Notes under the pieces: generated by a model
The model's input: only the letters and a program-made list of their open reading frames with translations
Database searches by the model: none
Told to the model about the DNA's origin: nothing
Part shown: one piece after another, positions 54,052-63,376 of the stretch
How the letters are laid out: the number at the start of each line of letters is the position of its first letter
How positions within the stretch are numbered: position 1 is the first letter of the stretch
Origin: an uncultured SAR116 cluster alpha proteobacterium
Lineage (GTDB): Bacteria; Pseudomonadota; Alphaproteobacteria; Puniceispirillales; Puniceispirillaceae
Direction of reading: 5' to 3'
NCBI GenBank assembly: GCA_902516825.1
Contig: CABXZZ010000001.1
Coordinates: forward strand, 1 to 64,000
Length of the DNA: 64,000 nt
Translations under genes and position numbers: made by a program

Positions 54052-55374
54052 ATGGCAACTGAACCAATGACCTATGCTGACGAACAGGCTGAGATGCCAA
54101 ATGCGCTTGAAGATACTGAAATCGCAAGACTTATGAAACTTGTGAGTGAGTCAGGCTATAAAAAGTCAGAAGACGCCCCAACTTTAAAAAAGCAGGCGTT
54201 TATGCCAAGATCACTTGTTGAAATAGCAATGGAATCACAGAAGAATCGAGAACAAAAAGAAAGTACAACAAACACCGAAACAAATCAAAAAGGAAGTATA
54301 AATCAAAGCGCAGATATAGATGTCCAAGGTGAAGGGACTATCAGCGATAACCCTACTGGTGAAAGTTCAATTTCAAATGAATTGACCTCTCAAACAAAGG
54401 ATACGGAGCTAGCCGATTTGGCACCTCCTTCCCTGTCAGATAAAGATATTATTAGGACTGAAGTTTCTCAACAGCCTAACACACAAGATGAAAACCTAGA
54501 CGCAGATAAGAACTCTGAAGAAGCTGATGTTTTGCAAGCTTCAACACTGCCAAAAAATAATAAAGATGATGAAAATGCCAAATTGGAAATTACTCAAAAT
54601 GAGACAAGTGACTTTAATAAGGAAATCTTGACGGAAGCTGAGCTTTCCAAGGCAGTTGAGAATGCATCCGCGCGCTATGATGAGGGGTTTAGTGCTGGAC
54701 TGGAAGCTGGAAGAAATGAAATCAAGAAAGCACTAGAGCAGAAATTTTCTGAAAAACAAAATACATTTGAATTGCTAATAGCTAAACTAACTAGTATGAG
54801 CTCTGCGGAAACAAAAGAATTGGAAGCAGATATTCAGGCAGCTATTTTGTCGCTCGCGAGTGAGAGGGCTGGAATTGCAATTTTAGAAATGCCAGAAAAC
54901 TTTATGACTCGAATTGAACAATTAATGAGCCGCCTTGGTAGTAGTTTAGATAGTCCTATAATCAAATTGAATATGGCCGACCTAAGACATATCGAAGCAG
55001 CAAAAGAAAACTCCGAAACACTCTCAAATATAAGAATCATTGGGGATGAAACGCTCAACCACGGAGATATTTCGATTAGTCTTGCTGGTATCGAAATAGA
55101 AGACATTATTGAAAATAGAACCTTTGTTTACCCAATAGATGTTGATTTAGAAACAGATATGGAACAGCCTTCCTCAGAACTTCATTCTGATAAATTAGTC
55201 CGCCCTGAAACCGTTGATAAGAACACTTTGAAGGATGATATTTCAGACGACATTAATGAGAATAAAACAGACCAAGAAGAAGCTCAAGCGATCCCAAACC
55301 AAGAAATCGGGGATGAAAAACAAAATATTGAGGATGAAAATTCTGATATTAATCCGTCAGATGGGGTAGCATGA
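54052..55374 (+). CDS. fliH: Export regulator FliH, enlarged (440 aa)
   Basis: FliH is usually 230-300 residues. The core, about residues 200-365, has the heptad helix 'ARYDEGFSAGLEAGRNEIKK' (with the GxxxG-like pattern of FliH) and the C-terminal beta domain 'NIRIIGDETLNHGDISISLA'. The extra length is an acidic low-complexity N-terminal insert (about 60-190) and an acidic C-terminal tail (about 370-440). Both look disordered. FliH controls the FliI ATPase. Overlaps fliI by four bases (ATGA). Confidence 0.88.
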   Translation: MATEPMTYADEQAEMPNALEDTEIARLMKLVSESGYKKSEDAPTLKKQAFMPRSLVEIAMESQKNREQKESTTNTETNQKGSINQSADIDVQGEGTISDNPTGESSISNELTSQTKDTELADLAPPSLSDKDIIRTEVSQQPNTQDENLDADKNSEEADVLQASTLPKNNKDDENAKLEITQNETSDFNKEILTEAELSKAVENASARYDEGFSAGLEAGRNEIKKALEQKFSEKQNTFELLIAKLTSMSSAETKELEADIQAAILSLASERAGIAILEMPENFMTRIEQLMSRLGSSLDSPIIKLNMADLRHIEAAKENSETLSNIRIIGDETLNHGDISISLAGIEIEDIIENRTFVYPIDVDLETDMEQPSSELHSDKLVRPETVDKNTLKDDISDDINENKTDQEEAQAIPNQEIGDEKQNIEDENSDINPSDGVA

Positions 55375-56693
55375 TATCAGTAAAAGATCGACTTACACAA
55401 AGTATTAGCTCTGTCTCTTTGGAAAAAACGGTATCTATTTCAGGTAGAGTAAATAGATATGATGGGCAAATGGCAGAATGTGACGGATTCCCAGCAACAA
55501 TCGGTTCGTTATGTCAGATTGATACCGAAACAGGTATTCCAGCAACAGCCGAAATAATTGGGTTTAATAAAGGGAATAATTTATTAAGCCTACATGATTT
55601 TGGAGCACGGATCAGCGTCGGCGCCAAAGTTTGTGTCATTGATGATGGTTATTTGATACCAGTTGGGGTCGGATTACTTGGGCGGGTTACTGATGCTCTT
55701 GGAAAACCTCTAGATGAGATGCCCCTTCCCAAACTCAATAGCAAATGGCCTCTTCTCGGCAAAGAATTGAACCCACTTGCAAAAAATCCCGTAGACACAC
55801 CACTAGATGTCGGCGTTCGGGCAATTAATAGCCTTCTTACCGTCGGAAAAGGTCAGCGCATTGGTATTATTGCGGGCTCTGGAGTGGGAAAATCAGTTTT
55901 GCTTGCAATGATGAGCAGATATACAGAAGCAGATATTGTTGTTGTCGGTATGATTGGCGAGCGTGGAAGAGAGGTCGGGAGTTTTGTTAAAACCATTCTT
56001 TCGGGTGAGGCAAAAAAACGCACCGCTGTTGTTGCTGTACCAGCAGACCGCTCTCCACTGTTGCGGATAAGAGGTGCAGAGAGAGCGACTGCTATCGCTG
56101 AATTTTTTCGAGATCAAGGTAAAAATGTTCTTCTTATAATGGATTCTCTTACTAGAGTTGCGCATGCGCGTCGTGAAATTGGCCTTGCACTTGGCGAGCA
56201 GCCTACGTCAAAAGGTTATCCACCATCTGTTGTGTCCATGATTCCACGTTTGATTGAGAGAACAGGGAGTGGTATCAAAAATCAGGGGACCATTACAGCT
56301 ATTTACACAGTACTAGCAGATGGGGATGACGCAAATGACCCGGTCGTCGACACAGCACGAGCCATTTTGGATGGTCATATATTGTTATCTAGAAAACAAA
56401 CACAAATGGGCATTTACCCAGCTATAGATGTCCCCATGTCCATTAGTCGAGTTATGAGCGAAATTACGGATGAAACTTTACAGAAAAGCGCGCAAAAATT
56501 TCGCCGGCTTGTCTCGTTATATATGGAAAATCGTGATTTAATTTTAATGGGTGGCTACACCTCTGGACAAGACCCAGAATTAGATGAAGCTGTTGCACTT
56601 TGGCCAAGATTAATGGCGCACATACAACAGGTTGAAACACAAAAAGCTGATTTTATCGAAAGTAAAGATGCATTAAATAGCCTGATGAAATGA
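55371..56693 (+). CDS. fliI: Flagellum-specific ATPase FliI
   Basis: A 440-residue F1-beta-like ATPase. Walker A 'GIIAGSGVGKSVLLAMM' at about 165-180, 'MIGERGREV', Walker B 'VLLIMDSLTRVAHARREI', 'GEQPTSKGYPPSV'. Energises and orders substrates at the export gate. Full length and intact. Confidence 0.96.
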   Translation: MISVKDRLTQSISSVSLEKTVSISGRVNRYDGQMAECDGFPATIGSLCQIDTETGIPATAEIIGFNKGNNLLSLHDFGARISVGAKVCVIDDGYLIPVGVGLLGRVTDALGKPLDEMPLPKLNSKWPLLGKELNPLAKNPVDTPLDVGVRAINSLLTVGKGQRIGIIAGSGVGKSVLLAMMSRYTEADIVVVGMIGERGREVGSFVKTILSGEAKKRTAVVAVPADRSPLLRIRGAERATAIAEFFRDQGKNVLLIMDSLTRVAHARREIGLALGEQPTSKGYPPSVVSMIPRLIERTGSGIKNQGTITAIYTVLADGDDANDPVVDTARAILDGHILLSRKQTQMGIYPAIDVPMSISRVMSEITDETLQKSAQKFRRLVSLYMENRDLILMGGYTSGQDPELDEAVALWPRLMAHIQQVETQKADFIESKDALNSLMK

Positions 56694-56724
56694 AACCTAT
56701 TTTAGAAAATTCTCGTAAATAATC

Positions 56725-57150
56725 ATGAAACAGAAATCAATATATGAGAGATATACTCTAAAGCAGCAAATTGATATTTCAAAAAGAGCTGAGACAATGC
56801 GCACGCTTAACTCGGAGCTTAAAAAATCTCAGGAATTAGCACAGCAACTTACAGAAATTGCGAAACAAACTAAAATTAAGACAGGTGAAACTAATGCAAT
56901 GTCTTTACGATCTTCTTCCTGGTATAGTAACGTTGTCCAAGAGCAGTTGGAAACGACAGAAAACAGAAATCAATTCTTACAACGAGAAGTAGATGACAAC
57001 CGCAGAACTCTTGCCAAAGCGGTTCATCGGAAAAATAAATCTCAAGAATCATGGCATCGTTATGAGGCTATTGAACAAGCAAACAAAGAAGAGAAACTTG
57101 AACAAGAACTCTTCAGCAGAAAACGAAATGCTAACAAATTTGGAAACTAA
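56725..57150 (+). CDS. fliJ: Export chaperone FliJ
   Basis: A 141-residue, highly charged coiled-coil protein, placed between fliI and fliK as usual. 'LKQQIDISKRAETMRTLNSE' and 'REVDDNRRTLAKAVHRKNKS' show the heptad pattern. FliJ couples FliI to FlhA. Identification is by order, size and coiled coil rather than by a sharp motif. Confidence 0.78.
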   Translation: MKQKSIYERYTLKQQIDISKRAETMRTLNSELKKSQELAQQLTEIAKQTKIKTGETNAMSLRSSSWYSNVVQEQLETTENRNQFLQREVDDNRRTLAKAVHRKNKSQESWHRYEAIEQANKEEKLEQELFSRKRNANKFGN

Positions 57151-57200
57151 AAAAAACTATTTTTGGACTATTAAGGGTCACTTTACCACCATAAAAAGTT

Positions 57201-57216
57201 TGGCATTTTATTTGCA
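57201..57216 (+). promoter_or_regulatory. Sigma54 promoter for fliKLMN
   Basis: TGGCATTTTATTTGCA matches TGGCA-N6-TTGCW; 41 bases before the fliK ATG. Confidence 0.78.
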
Positions 57217-57257
57217 TCGGGAACCGCAACAATTAATTCCAGAGCTAAATTGATAGT

Positions 57258-58781
57258 ATGACACACGTTACCAGCAGTACGAATTCAAGTATTTCATCCT
57301 CGCATAATGAAAAACAATCTGAAATATCTGATAATCAGACAGATACATTATTTAACGATTTATTTTCAATTGTAAGCGAACTTGATGCAGAATCGGTCGA
57401 GTTAATAGCCAGAAAATTATCTAAAAATGGCTCAATTGAGCCTGCGCTCAGCTCGGATGCGGAAAAAATCAACTTGTTTCCTGAAAATATTACCAAAAAC
57501 AACAAACTGGTTTTTAAAAAAGATGTTAGTAGTGAAGATCAAATACACGTGCTTACGCCTTTTATAGAACGATTAAACTCATTTCTTGAGAATAGAAATT
57601 CTGATGATGATAAAGCCAACGAGACATTAGAAATGGATTTCGTTGACAAAACTATAAATGAGGCAACTAATCTGAGTGCTATCTTAACAAATGCTGATAA
57701 GAACAGGGAACTTCCCATTCAAAAGGAACTTCGTGTATCACACCCTAACCTACCTTATGTAAACGTTAATTCAAATCCAATACGATACGGCAACTCCACC
57801 AGTTTTAAAAATGACGCGGATAAGAACGAAAAACTTTCGTTCGTTGTTAAACTAATAGAGGATGCTATTTTCTCAAGAAAAGCTAAGGAGCCCGTTTCTG
57901 AAAAAGAAGCCGATAAAAAAAATGCATCTTCTGCTAAGCTTACGGAATTCAGTGCATTGGATGAAGCCATTGAAGCCGTTAGTGAGCTTAAAAACAAAAA
58001 GAGGAGAAACATTGGGTTAGACGCAGCTACTAGCCCCAAAAAAATAGAGTTATCCGACTTATTGAGAGATAATCCCAAAAATAAAGATTACCTGAATACA
58101 GTGGAATCAAAGAATACTTCGATAAGTTATGCATCTGCAAGCGCGCCTAACAGTAAGAACAGAATGGCAGAAATCAACGCTCAAGCCCCAACAAGACAGG
58201 TAGAGTTAAGTCAACAATTAAACTCAAACTCTGTAAATCAAACATATACTCAGATTATTGGTGCAGACATGCATTCAGGTGGAGATAACGGGCAGGATGG
58301 TAGCGATAATCGGCAATCGTCCCAGCCGCTTCGAACAAGCTCTCCCCTTTCAGCTATTCAGAAGCTAGATATGGCGGACAAAGCCTGGAAAGAGGCGCTA
58401 TTACGACGTGTTGAAATGCAAATAAAAGATGGTGGTAAAACACTTGATTTATCGCTTAATCCTAAACAATTGGGCAGAATGACCGTTTCAATCAACATGG
58501 TTGGTGATGATACTTCAATTCAAATTTCAACAGAAACTTCCGCTGCCGCAACCTTGTTATTAGAATCAGAGAGTAAACTAGCACAGATGATGCACGACAT
58601 CGGATTGAGATTAAATCTGCTTCAAGCTGGATTATCAGGCAAAAACGACAAAAATTCGACACAGGATGAGAGCAGCAAAAAATCGGAAAACTCAGCCAAG
58701 AGCAAAACTGGTAATGAAACTAAAATAAATGAAATAAATTTAAATAAATTAGATAAATCAATTTTAAATATAGTTGCATGA
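57258..58781 (+). CDS. fliK: Hook-length control protein FliK
   Basis: A 507-residue protein. The long N-terminal part is polar and disordered-like, as expected for a molecular ruler. The C-terminal switch domain has 'ALLRRVEMQIKDGGKTLDLS', 'LNPKQLGRMTVSINMVGDDT' and 'HDIGLRLNLLQAGLSG', the conserved FliK core. FliK measures the hook and switches export from hook to filament; here it must do so with a giant hook subunit although its own length is within the normal range. Confidence 0.92.
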   Translation: MTHVTSSTNSSISSSHNEKQSEISDNQTDTLFNDLFSIVSELDAESVELIARKLSKNGSIEPALSSDAEKINLFPENITKNNKLVFKKDVSSEDQIHVLTPFIERLNSFLENRNSDDDKANETLEMDFVDKTINEATNLSAILTNADKNRELPIQKELRVSHPNLPYVNVNSNPIRYGNSTSFKNDADKNEKLSFVVKLIEDAIFSRKAKEPVSEKEADKKNASSAKLTEFSALDEAIEAVSELKNKKRRNIGLDAATSPKKIELSDLLRDNPKNKDYLNTVESKNTSISYASASAPNSKNRMAEINAQAPTRQVELSQQLNSNSVNQTYTQIIGADMHSGGDNGQDGSDNRQSSQPLRTSSPLSAIQKLDMADKAWKEALLRRVEMQIKDGGKTLDLSLNPKQLGRMTVSINMVGDDTSIQISTETSAAATLLLESESKLAQMMHDIGLRLNLLQAGLSGKNDKNSTQDESSKKSENSAKSKTGNETKINEINLNKLDKSILNIVA

Positions 58782-58808
58782 TCTTATAATAATCTAAAGG
58801 AATGCGAG

Positions 58809-59384
58809 ATGGCTGAAGAAGAACAAGAAGAAAAAAAATCTAGAGGTGGTTTGATAAAAATCATTTTGTTTGCAGTCAGTGGCATTATGCTTGTTGTGAT
58901 AGGTCTTGGTGCTGGTTATTTCGTATTTGGAAGTAGCCAACCTGATCCATCTGAAGAAATTGAAGCCATCATAGAACGAAAAATGGAAGAAGCTGAGGCT
59001 GAAAAAACAGCTGTGGATAATAACTCTCGCGAGAAGGTCTCAAAAGAAACTCCTGAACAAGAGAATTTTGTTACAATTTATTATGAATTTCCAGGAACCT
59101 TTACTACGAATTTACGTGGTTCTCGTAAAATGCTTCAAGTTGGAATTGGTGTTTCTACACAATATGACGATACTGTTATGATTAATGTGGAGTCACACGA
59201 ATTGGCACTTCGTTCAACAATATTGGGTGTTTTAAGCGAATTTGGTGAAGATGACATTCAGGGTTCAAATGGCAAAGCTGCACTTGCTTCTGCGCTAAAA
59301 GAAGGCATAAACAATAAATTAATATTGTTAGAAAATTTTGGTGGTGTGGGAGAAGTTCTATTTACCTCATTTGTCCTTAATTAA
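58809..59384 (+). CDS. fliL: Stator-associated protein FliL
   Basis: A 191-residue protein with one membrane helix at about 17-38 after a Glu/Lys start, an acidic linker and a periplasmic domain: 'YEFPGTFTTNLRGSRKMLQV' and 'NKLILLENFGGVGEVLFTSF'. FliL rings the stator; R. sphaeroides FliL interacts with FlgT and MotB, and flgT is also present here. AAGGAATGCGAG precedes the ATG. Confidence 0.92.
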   Translation: MAEEEQEEKKSRGGLIKIILFAVSGIMLVVIGLGAGYFVFGSSQPDPSEEIEAIIERKMEEAEAEKTAVDNNSREKVSKETPEQENFVTIYYEFPGTFTTNLRGSRKMLQVGIGVSTQYDDTVMINVESHELALRSTILGVLSEFGEDDIQGSNGKAALASALKEGINNKLILLENFGGVGEVLFTSFVLN

Positions 59385-59411
59385 GAATGAACTTTATTAG
59401 GAGTAATAAAA

Positions 59412-60389
59412 TTGGCCTCTACCCGTAAGTTAAGCACTGAAGAAGTCAATGCGCTAATTGAAGGGCTAGATGGCAGTGATGAAGAAACAAATTCCTTTGA
59501 AAGTGTTGATAATGGAAATGTAAGGCCGTTTGTATTTGGTTCGGATGACTTATCTCTAATGGGAGATTACTACGCTCTTCGGATGATTAATGAGCGATTT
59601 GCTCGGTTTGCAAGAAGCATTTTTTTGCCAATGCTTAGGCTTCAACCTCGTATTTCGTCATTTCCACCAGAGGTAAAGTCATTTGATGAATACGCTGCAA
59701 ATATCGATGGGTTTATGAGTATGAATATAAGCCGCATGGAAGAGTTACGCGGCAACATGATGATGGTGATTGATCCCACATTTATATCGATCCTTACAAA
59801 TGCATATTATGGTGGCAAAATCGAGTCTTTAAAAAACAGACGCTCTGAATTCACAACTACAGAAGACCGGCTCATAGAATTAATCACAAAAGGCCTTAAT
59901 AACGTTCTTCAAGATGCTTGGAACGACTTAACACCAACTACAATTTCATATCTAAGTAGAGAAATTAATCCGCAATTCGCATCATTTGTCGACGGCTCAG
60001 ATTTAGTAATCATATGCTCGTTCGTCGTTCAACTGCCAAATATCGATGCAGCCAGTTTTGATATAATATACCCGCTTCAAATTCTAAAACCGATAGCATC
60101 GCAACTCCGCTCTCGTGTTCAATCAGATATGTCAGACAATGATGAGACATGGCGAGAGCGAATGGAAAAGGCAGTTCTCGAGATTCCACTTAAAATTAAG
60201 GCAAAATTAAGCGAGCCCAAACTACCTATGAAAACATTAATAAACTTGAAACAGGGAGATGTCTTCCCAATCCAAATTGGTGAGGGCGTCGAAATACTAA
60301 TGGATGAAGAGTTATTGTTCAAAGGTGAAATAGGCGAAGTAAGCGGTCAAGCTGCTGTTAATTTAACTTCGAGAATCACTAAAATTTAA
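59412..60389 (+). CDS. fliM: Motor switch protein FliM
   Basis: A 325-residue C-ring protein. N-terminal 'LSTEEVNALIEGLDG' corresponds to the CheY-binding peptide. Middle domain: 'NERFARFARSIFLPMLRLQP', 'EELRGNMMMVIDPTFISILT'; C-terminal SpoA domain from about 255. The start is TTG at 59412 after GGAG. Length normal. Confidence 0.94.
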   Translation: MASTRKLSTEEVNALIEGLDGSDEETNSFESVDNGNVRPFVFGSDDLSLMGDYYALRMINERFARFARSIFLPMLRLQPRISSFPPEVKSFDEYAANIDGFMSMNISRMEELRGNMMMVIDPTFISILTNAYYGGKIESLKNRRSEFTTTEDRLIELITKGLNNVLQDAWNDLTPTTISYLSREINPQFASFVDGSDLVIICSFVVQLPNIDAASFDIIYPLQILKPIASQLRSRVQSDMSDNDETWRERMEKAVLEIPLKIKAKLSEPKLPMKTLINLKQGDVFPIQIGEGVEILMDEELLFKGEIGEVSGQAAVNLTSRITKI

Positions 60390-60446
60390 TACAAATTTTT
60401 ACTAGTGTTTTCAACTAGTTTAAAAGAGGAGCAGAAAGGACAACAG

Positions 60447-60746
60447 ATGTCTGATGAAAACGAAACAAAGAATGAAGAAAATGTAGGTTATGATAACTTA
60501 CGTATTCTCGAGAATATTGAAGTAAATCTCACGGTTGAAGTTGGAAGCGCTGAGCTTAAAATTCGCGACCTTCTGCGACTAAGTGAAGGCTCTATTATAG
60601 AACTTGACAGGTTAGCAGGTGACCCACTAGATATTTTGGCCAATGGTACCATGATAGCTAAAGGAGAAGTTGTTATGGTTGGAGAGAGATTTGGCATTCG
60701 CTTCTCTGAAATCGTATCACCAGAAAAAAGAGTAGAAAACCTATAA
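60447..60746 (+). CDS. fliN: Motor switch protein FliN
   Basis: A 99-residue protein. 'NIEVNLTVEVGSAELKIRDL' and 'LDRLAGDPLDILANGTMIAK' then 'GEVVMVGERFGIRFSEIV' are the conserved SpoA fold of FliN. The ATG at 60447 follows AAAGGACA; an upstream GTG at 60405 is less likely. Confidence 0.94.
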   Translation: MSDENETKNEENVGYDNLRILENIEVNLTVEVGSAELKIRDLLRLSEGSIIELDRLAGDPLDILANGTMIAKGEVVMVGERFGIRFSEIVSPEKRVENL

Positions 60747-60790
60747 ATAAGTAGCTTAAAGTGATAGGGAATAGAATAGTCAATATTATG

Positions 60791-60810
60791 ACATTCAGCT
60801 TTTTGAATGT
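60791..60810 (+). terminator. Weak hairpin after fliN
   Basis: ACATTCA (60791-60797) pairs with TGAATGT (60804-60810) around a 6-base loop, without a T tract. Possible weak terminator between the fliN and fliO units. Confidence 0.3.
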
Positions 60811-60886
60811 TAAATCACATAAAACACTAAAATAATATCAATTAAATACAAAGTGTTAAACGAATTAACAAAATATTTGGTCAGTA

Positions 60887-60902
60887 TGGCACGCGTTTTG
60901 CC
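60887..60902 (+). promoter_or_regulatory. Sigma54 promoter for fliOPQR-flhB
   Basis: TGGCACGCGTTTTGCC matches the consensus TGGCACG-N4-TTGC at every defined base, the best site in the window. It ends 40 bases before the fliO ATG. Confidence 0.85.
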
Positions 60903-60942
60903 TTTTTAAAACATCTTATTCAGTTAAGGGTTTTTCAAAGCA

Positions 60943-61428
60943 ATGGTTGCCATCAATCCATTTAGTTACGAACAGGTTGCAATTATATTTCTATTCCTAT
61001 CCGTCATGGTAGGAGTACTTCTATTTGTGCGCCTCAACAGAGGCAAGCTAAAATTGAAACTTCAACCTGAAAAAATAATTAATATCTTAGAGGATACAGC
61101 TATTTCTCAAACAGAGCGTCTTCGCTTAATAAAAGTTGGAGATGAAGCATTTTTGATGTCCTCTGTAAAGGGGCAATCGCCACAACTCATTAAACTGGAG
61201 TCAGAAAACCGCGCAATTAAGCTGGCTGAAAAACAGATAGAATTAAGCCAGAAAAAATCAAAATCGATTCACATAAGGTCACCATTTGACCTCCGAACAC
61301 CCAAAAAACCTAAAATTGACACAAACACAGCAGCTAACTCACAAGCTAATGCTGCCCAAACAGAATCAATATTTAATGCGATTAAGCAAGCCCGCGATAA
61401 AAACCCCTTACTAGGACTAGATAAATGA
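60943..61428 (+). CDS. fliO: Export gate assembly protein FliO
   Basis: A 161-residue protein: one membrane helix (about 12-30), then the small FliO cytosolic domain ('LEDTAISQTERLRLIKVGDE', 'FLMSSVKGQSPQLIKLE') and a polar tail. FliO helps assemble the FliP ring. Overlaps fliP by four bases. Confidence 0.88.
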   Translation: MVAINPFSYEQVAIIFLFLSVMVGVLLFVRLNRGKLKLKLQPEKIINILEDTAISQTERLRLIKVGDEAFLMSSVKGQSPQLIKLESENRAIKLAEKQIELSQKKSKSIHIRSPFDLRTPKKPKIDTNTAANSQANAAQTESIFNAIKQARDKNPLLGLDK

Positions 61429-62267
61429 ATTTTTTGTCGTTGATAAAATCAAATGTTAAATTTTGGAATGGTAAAAAGCCTCACAAAATAAAATTAGCAT
61501 TAATATTCGCCAGTATTTTTTGTTTTTCGATATTAAGCAGTAATGTAGCAATTTCTCAAACAATGTTAGAAACAAGCCTTTCTGGTTTACCAGCATTAAA
61601 TGTAATAAATGGTGATGGTGTAGCAGGCACCACCTATTCTTTGTCATTACAAATTCTGGCTCTTATGACCGTGTTGACAATTCTTCCTTCACTTGTATTA
61701 GGAATGACCTCTTTTACTAGAGTAATAATTGTTTTATCGATTCTCAGACAAGCAATGGGTACACAGCAGACTCCACCTAATCAGGTTCTTATAGCAATAG
61801 CATTATTTTTAACTTTTTTTATTATGGCTCCTACATTTGAGACTTTATACAATGACGCCATTTCCCCCTACCTTGAGGGTCAGATGGCGGCAGATATCGC
61901 AATTTCAGATGGAACAAATGTTATGAAACAGTTCCTCGTTCAGAATACCAGAGTAACAGACTTAAATATGTTCTCAGATATGGTTGGCATTTCAAATTAT
62001 GAGTCGTCAAAGGAGGTGCCTCTATCAGTGTTGTTGCCAGCATTTATTACATCAGAGCTAAAGACTGCCTTTCAAATAGGCTTTCTTCTGTTCCTACCTT
62101 TTCTTGTCATTGACATGGTTATTGCCTCCATTCTGATGTCTCTTGGCATGATGATGCTAAGCCCTATGCTAGTAGCTATGCCATTCAAATTATTATTATT
62201 TGTCTTGGTAGACGGATGGGCAATGACAGTTGGCTCTCTTGTTGCCACCTATTCTATCGGAGGATAA
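61425..62267 (+). CDS. fliP: Export gate protein FliP
   Basis: A 280-residue membrane protein with a cleavable-type N-terminal segment and four core helices. 'MTSFTRVIIVLSILRQAMGT', 'QTPPNQVLIAIALFLTFFIM' and 'LLPAFITSELKTAFQIGF' are nearly invariant. Forms the pentameric export pore. Confidence 0.96.
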   Translation: MNFLSLIKSNVKFWNGKKPHKIKLALIFASIFCFSILSSNVAISQTMLETSLSGLPALNVINGDGVAGTTYSLSLQILALMTVLTILPSLVLGMTSFTRVIIVLSILRQAMGTQQTPPNQVLIAIALFLTFFIMAPTFETLYNDAISPYLEGQMAADIAISDGTNVMKQFLVQNTRVTDLNMFSDMVGISNYESSKEVPLSVLLPAFITSELKTAFQIGFLLFLPFLVIDMVIASILMSLGMMMLSPMLVAMPFKLLLFVLVDGWAMTVGSLVATYSIGG

Positions 62268-62269
62268 AA

Positions 62270-62548
62270 ATGAACGCCGCGTATTTATTTGATCAGAATG
62301 TCGAATTTTTGAGAATTGCGTTTTGGCAGATTATTATGGCAGCTGGCCCGTTGCTGGCAATAGCCCTTGCAGTTGGACTTATTATAGGGATAATTCAAGC
62401 GGCTACTTCCATCAACGAAATGACGCTAAGTTTTGTCCCAAAACTTGTTATTGTAATGATATCATTTGGACTTCTTTCTAGCTTTATTTTAACCCAGTTA
62501 TCTGATTATTTTGGGTTTATTTTTGATCAAATCGTTAATATCAGCTAA
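62270..62548 (+). CDS. fliQ: Export gate protein FliQ
   Basis: A 92-residue protein with two membrane helices; 'AVGLIIGIIQAATSINEMTL' followed by SFVPKL is the FliQ signature. ATG at 62270 after GGAGGA. Confidence 0.95.
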   Translation: MNAAYLFDQNVEFLRIAFWQIIMAAGPLLAIALAVGLIIGIIQAATSINEMTLSFVPKLVIVMISFGLLSSFILTQLSDYFGFIFDQIVNIS

Positions 62549-62554
62549 TCCGAT

Positions 62555-63376
62555 ATGCTTCCACTTACAGCCCAATCAATGACCGGACTACCAGGACTTG
62601 AGCTCCAAGGACTTATTACGGTTATTTTACAGTTTTTTGTGGCTATGTTGAGAATTGGTGCGTTTATGATTTCATCTCCACTACTTGGTGCAAGATGGGT
62701 CCCCTTACAAGTAAGATTAACCATGAGTGTCATGCTAACACTTATTATTTGGCAATATACGGCCCCCGTCAGTGTGGAAGTACTTACCTCAAATCAGGTA
62801 ATATTTATCGTATTCTCCGAAATTATTATAGGACTTTCTGCTGGTCTCATTTTAACGATCTGGTTTTCGGCTGTAATGCTAGCAGGTGAGAAAGTAGCAG
62901 GCTCGTCCGGATTGAGTTTCGCAGCGCAAATAGACCCGTCTACTGGCGGTCAAACACCTGTAGTTAGTCAAATTTTTTACCTTTTTCTGCTGGTATTATT
63001 TACAAGCACTGATGGCCATTTAGTAGCTATAAACACACTTCTTGATTCCTATCGAATTTTGCCAATTGGCATTACACCGTCATTTGAAATTTTTATATCT
63101 GCGGGAATTAGTGCCGCGGGGACAATGTTTTATGCGGCTTCAATAATCATGTTGCCATTTTCTGTAATTTTACTGTTGATTAACGTTAGTATTGGCATAA
63201 TTACTCGCTCTGCTCCATCTTTAAATCTTTTTTCAATTGGTTTTCCTATCACACTTATAGGTATATTTTTTGTTTTATATTTTTCAACTAACTCCCTGGC
63301 TAATTCATTGAGCAATTTAACAGATTCAAGCTTGATAAACTTAAAAGAAATAATGGAGGGTATGTTCGATGGCTGA
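62555..63376 (+). CDS. fliR: Export gate protein FliR
   Basis: A 273-residue polytopic protein: 'MLRIGAFMISSPLLGARWVP' and 'EIIIGLSAGLILTIWFSAVM', later 'NVSIGIITRSAPSLNLFSIG' with FPITL. Single copy in the FliP5Q4R gate. Its stop overlaps the flhB start by eight bases. Confidence 0.95.
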   Translation: MLPLTAQSMTGLPGLELQGLITVILQFFVAMLRIGAFMISSPLLGARWVPLQVRLTMSVMLTLIIWQYTAPVSVEVLTSNQVIFIVFSEIIIGLSAGLILTIWFSAVMLAGEKVAGSSGLSFAAQIDPSTGGQTPVVSQIFYLFLLVLFTSTDGHLVAINTLLDSYRILPIGITPSFEIFISAGISAAGTMFYAASIIMLPFSVILLLINVSIGIITRSAPSLNLFSIGFPITLIGIFFVLYFSTNSLANSLSNLTDSSLINLKEIMEGMFDG

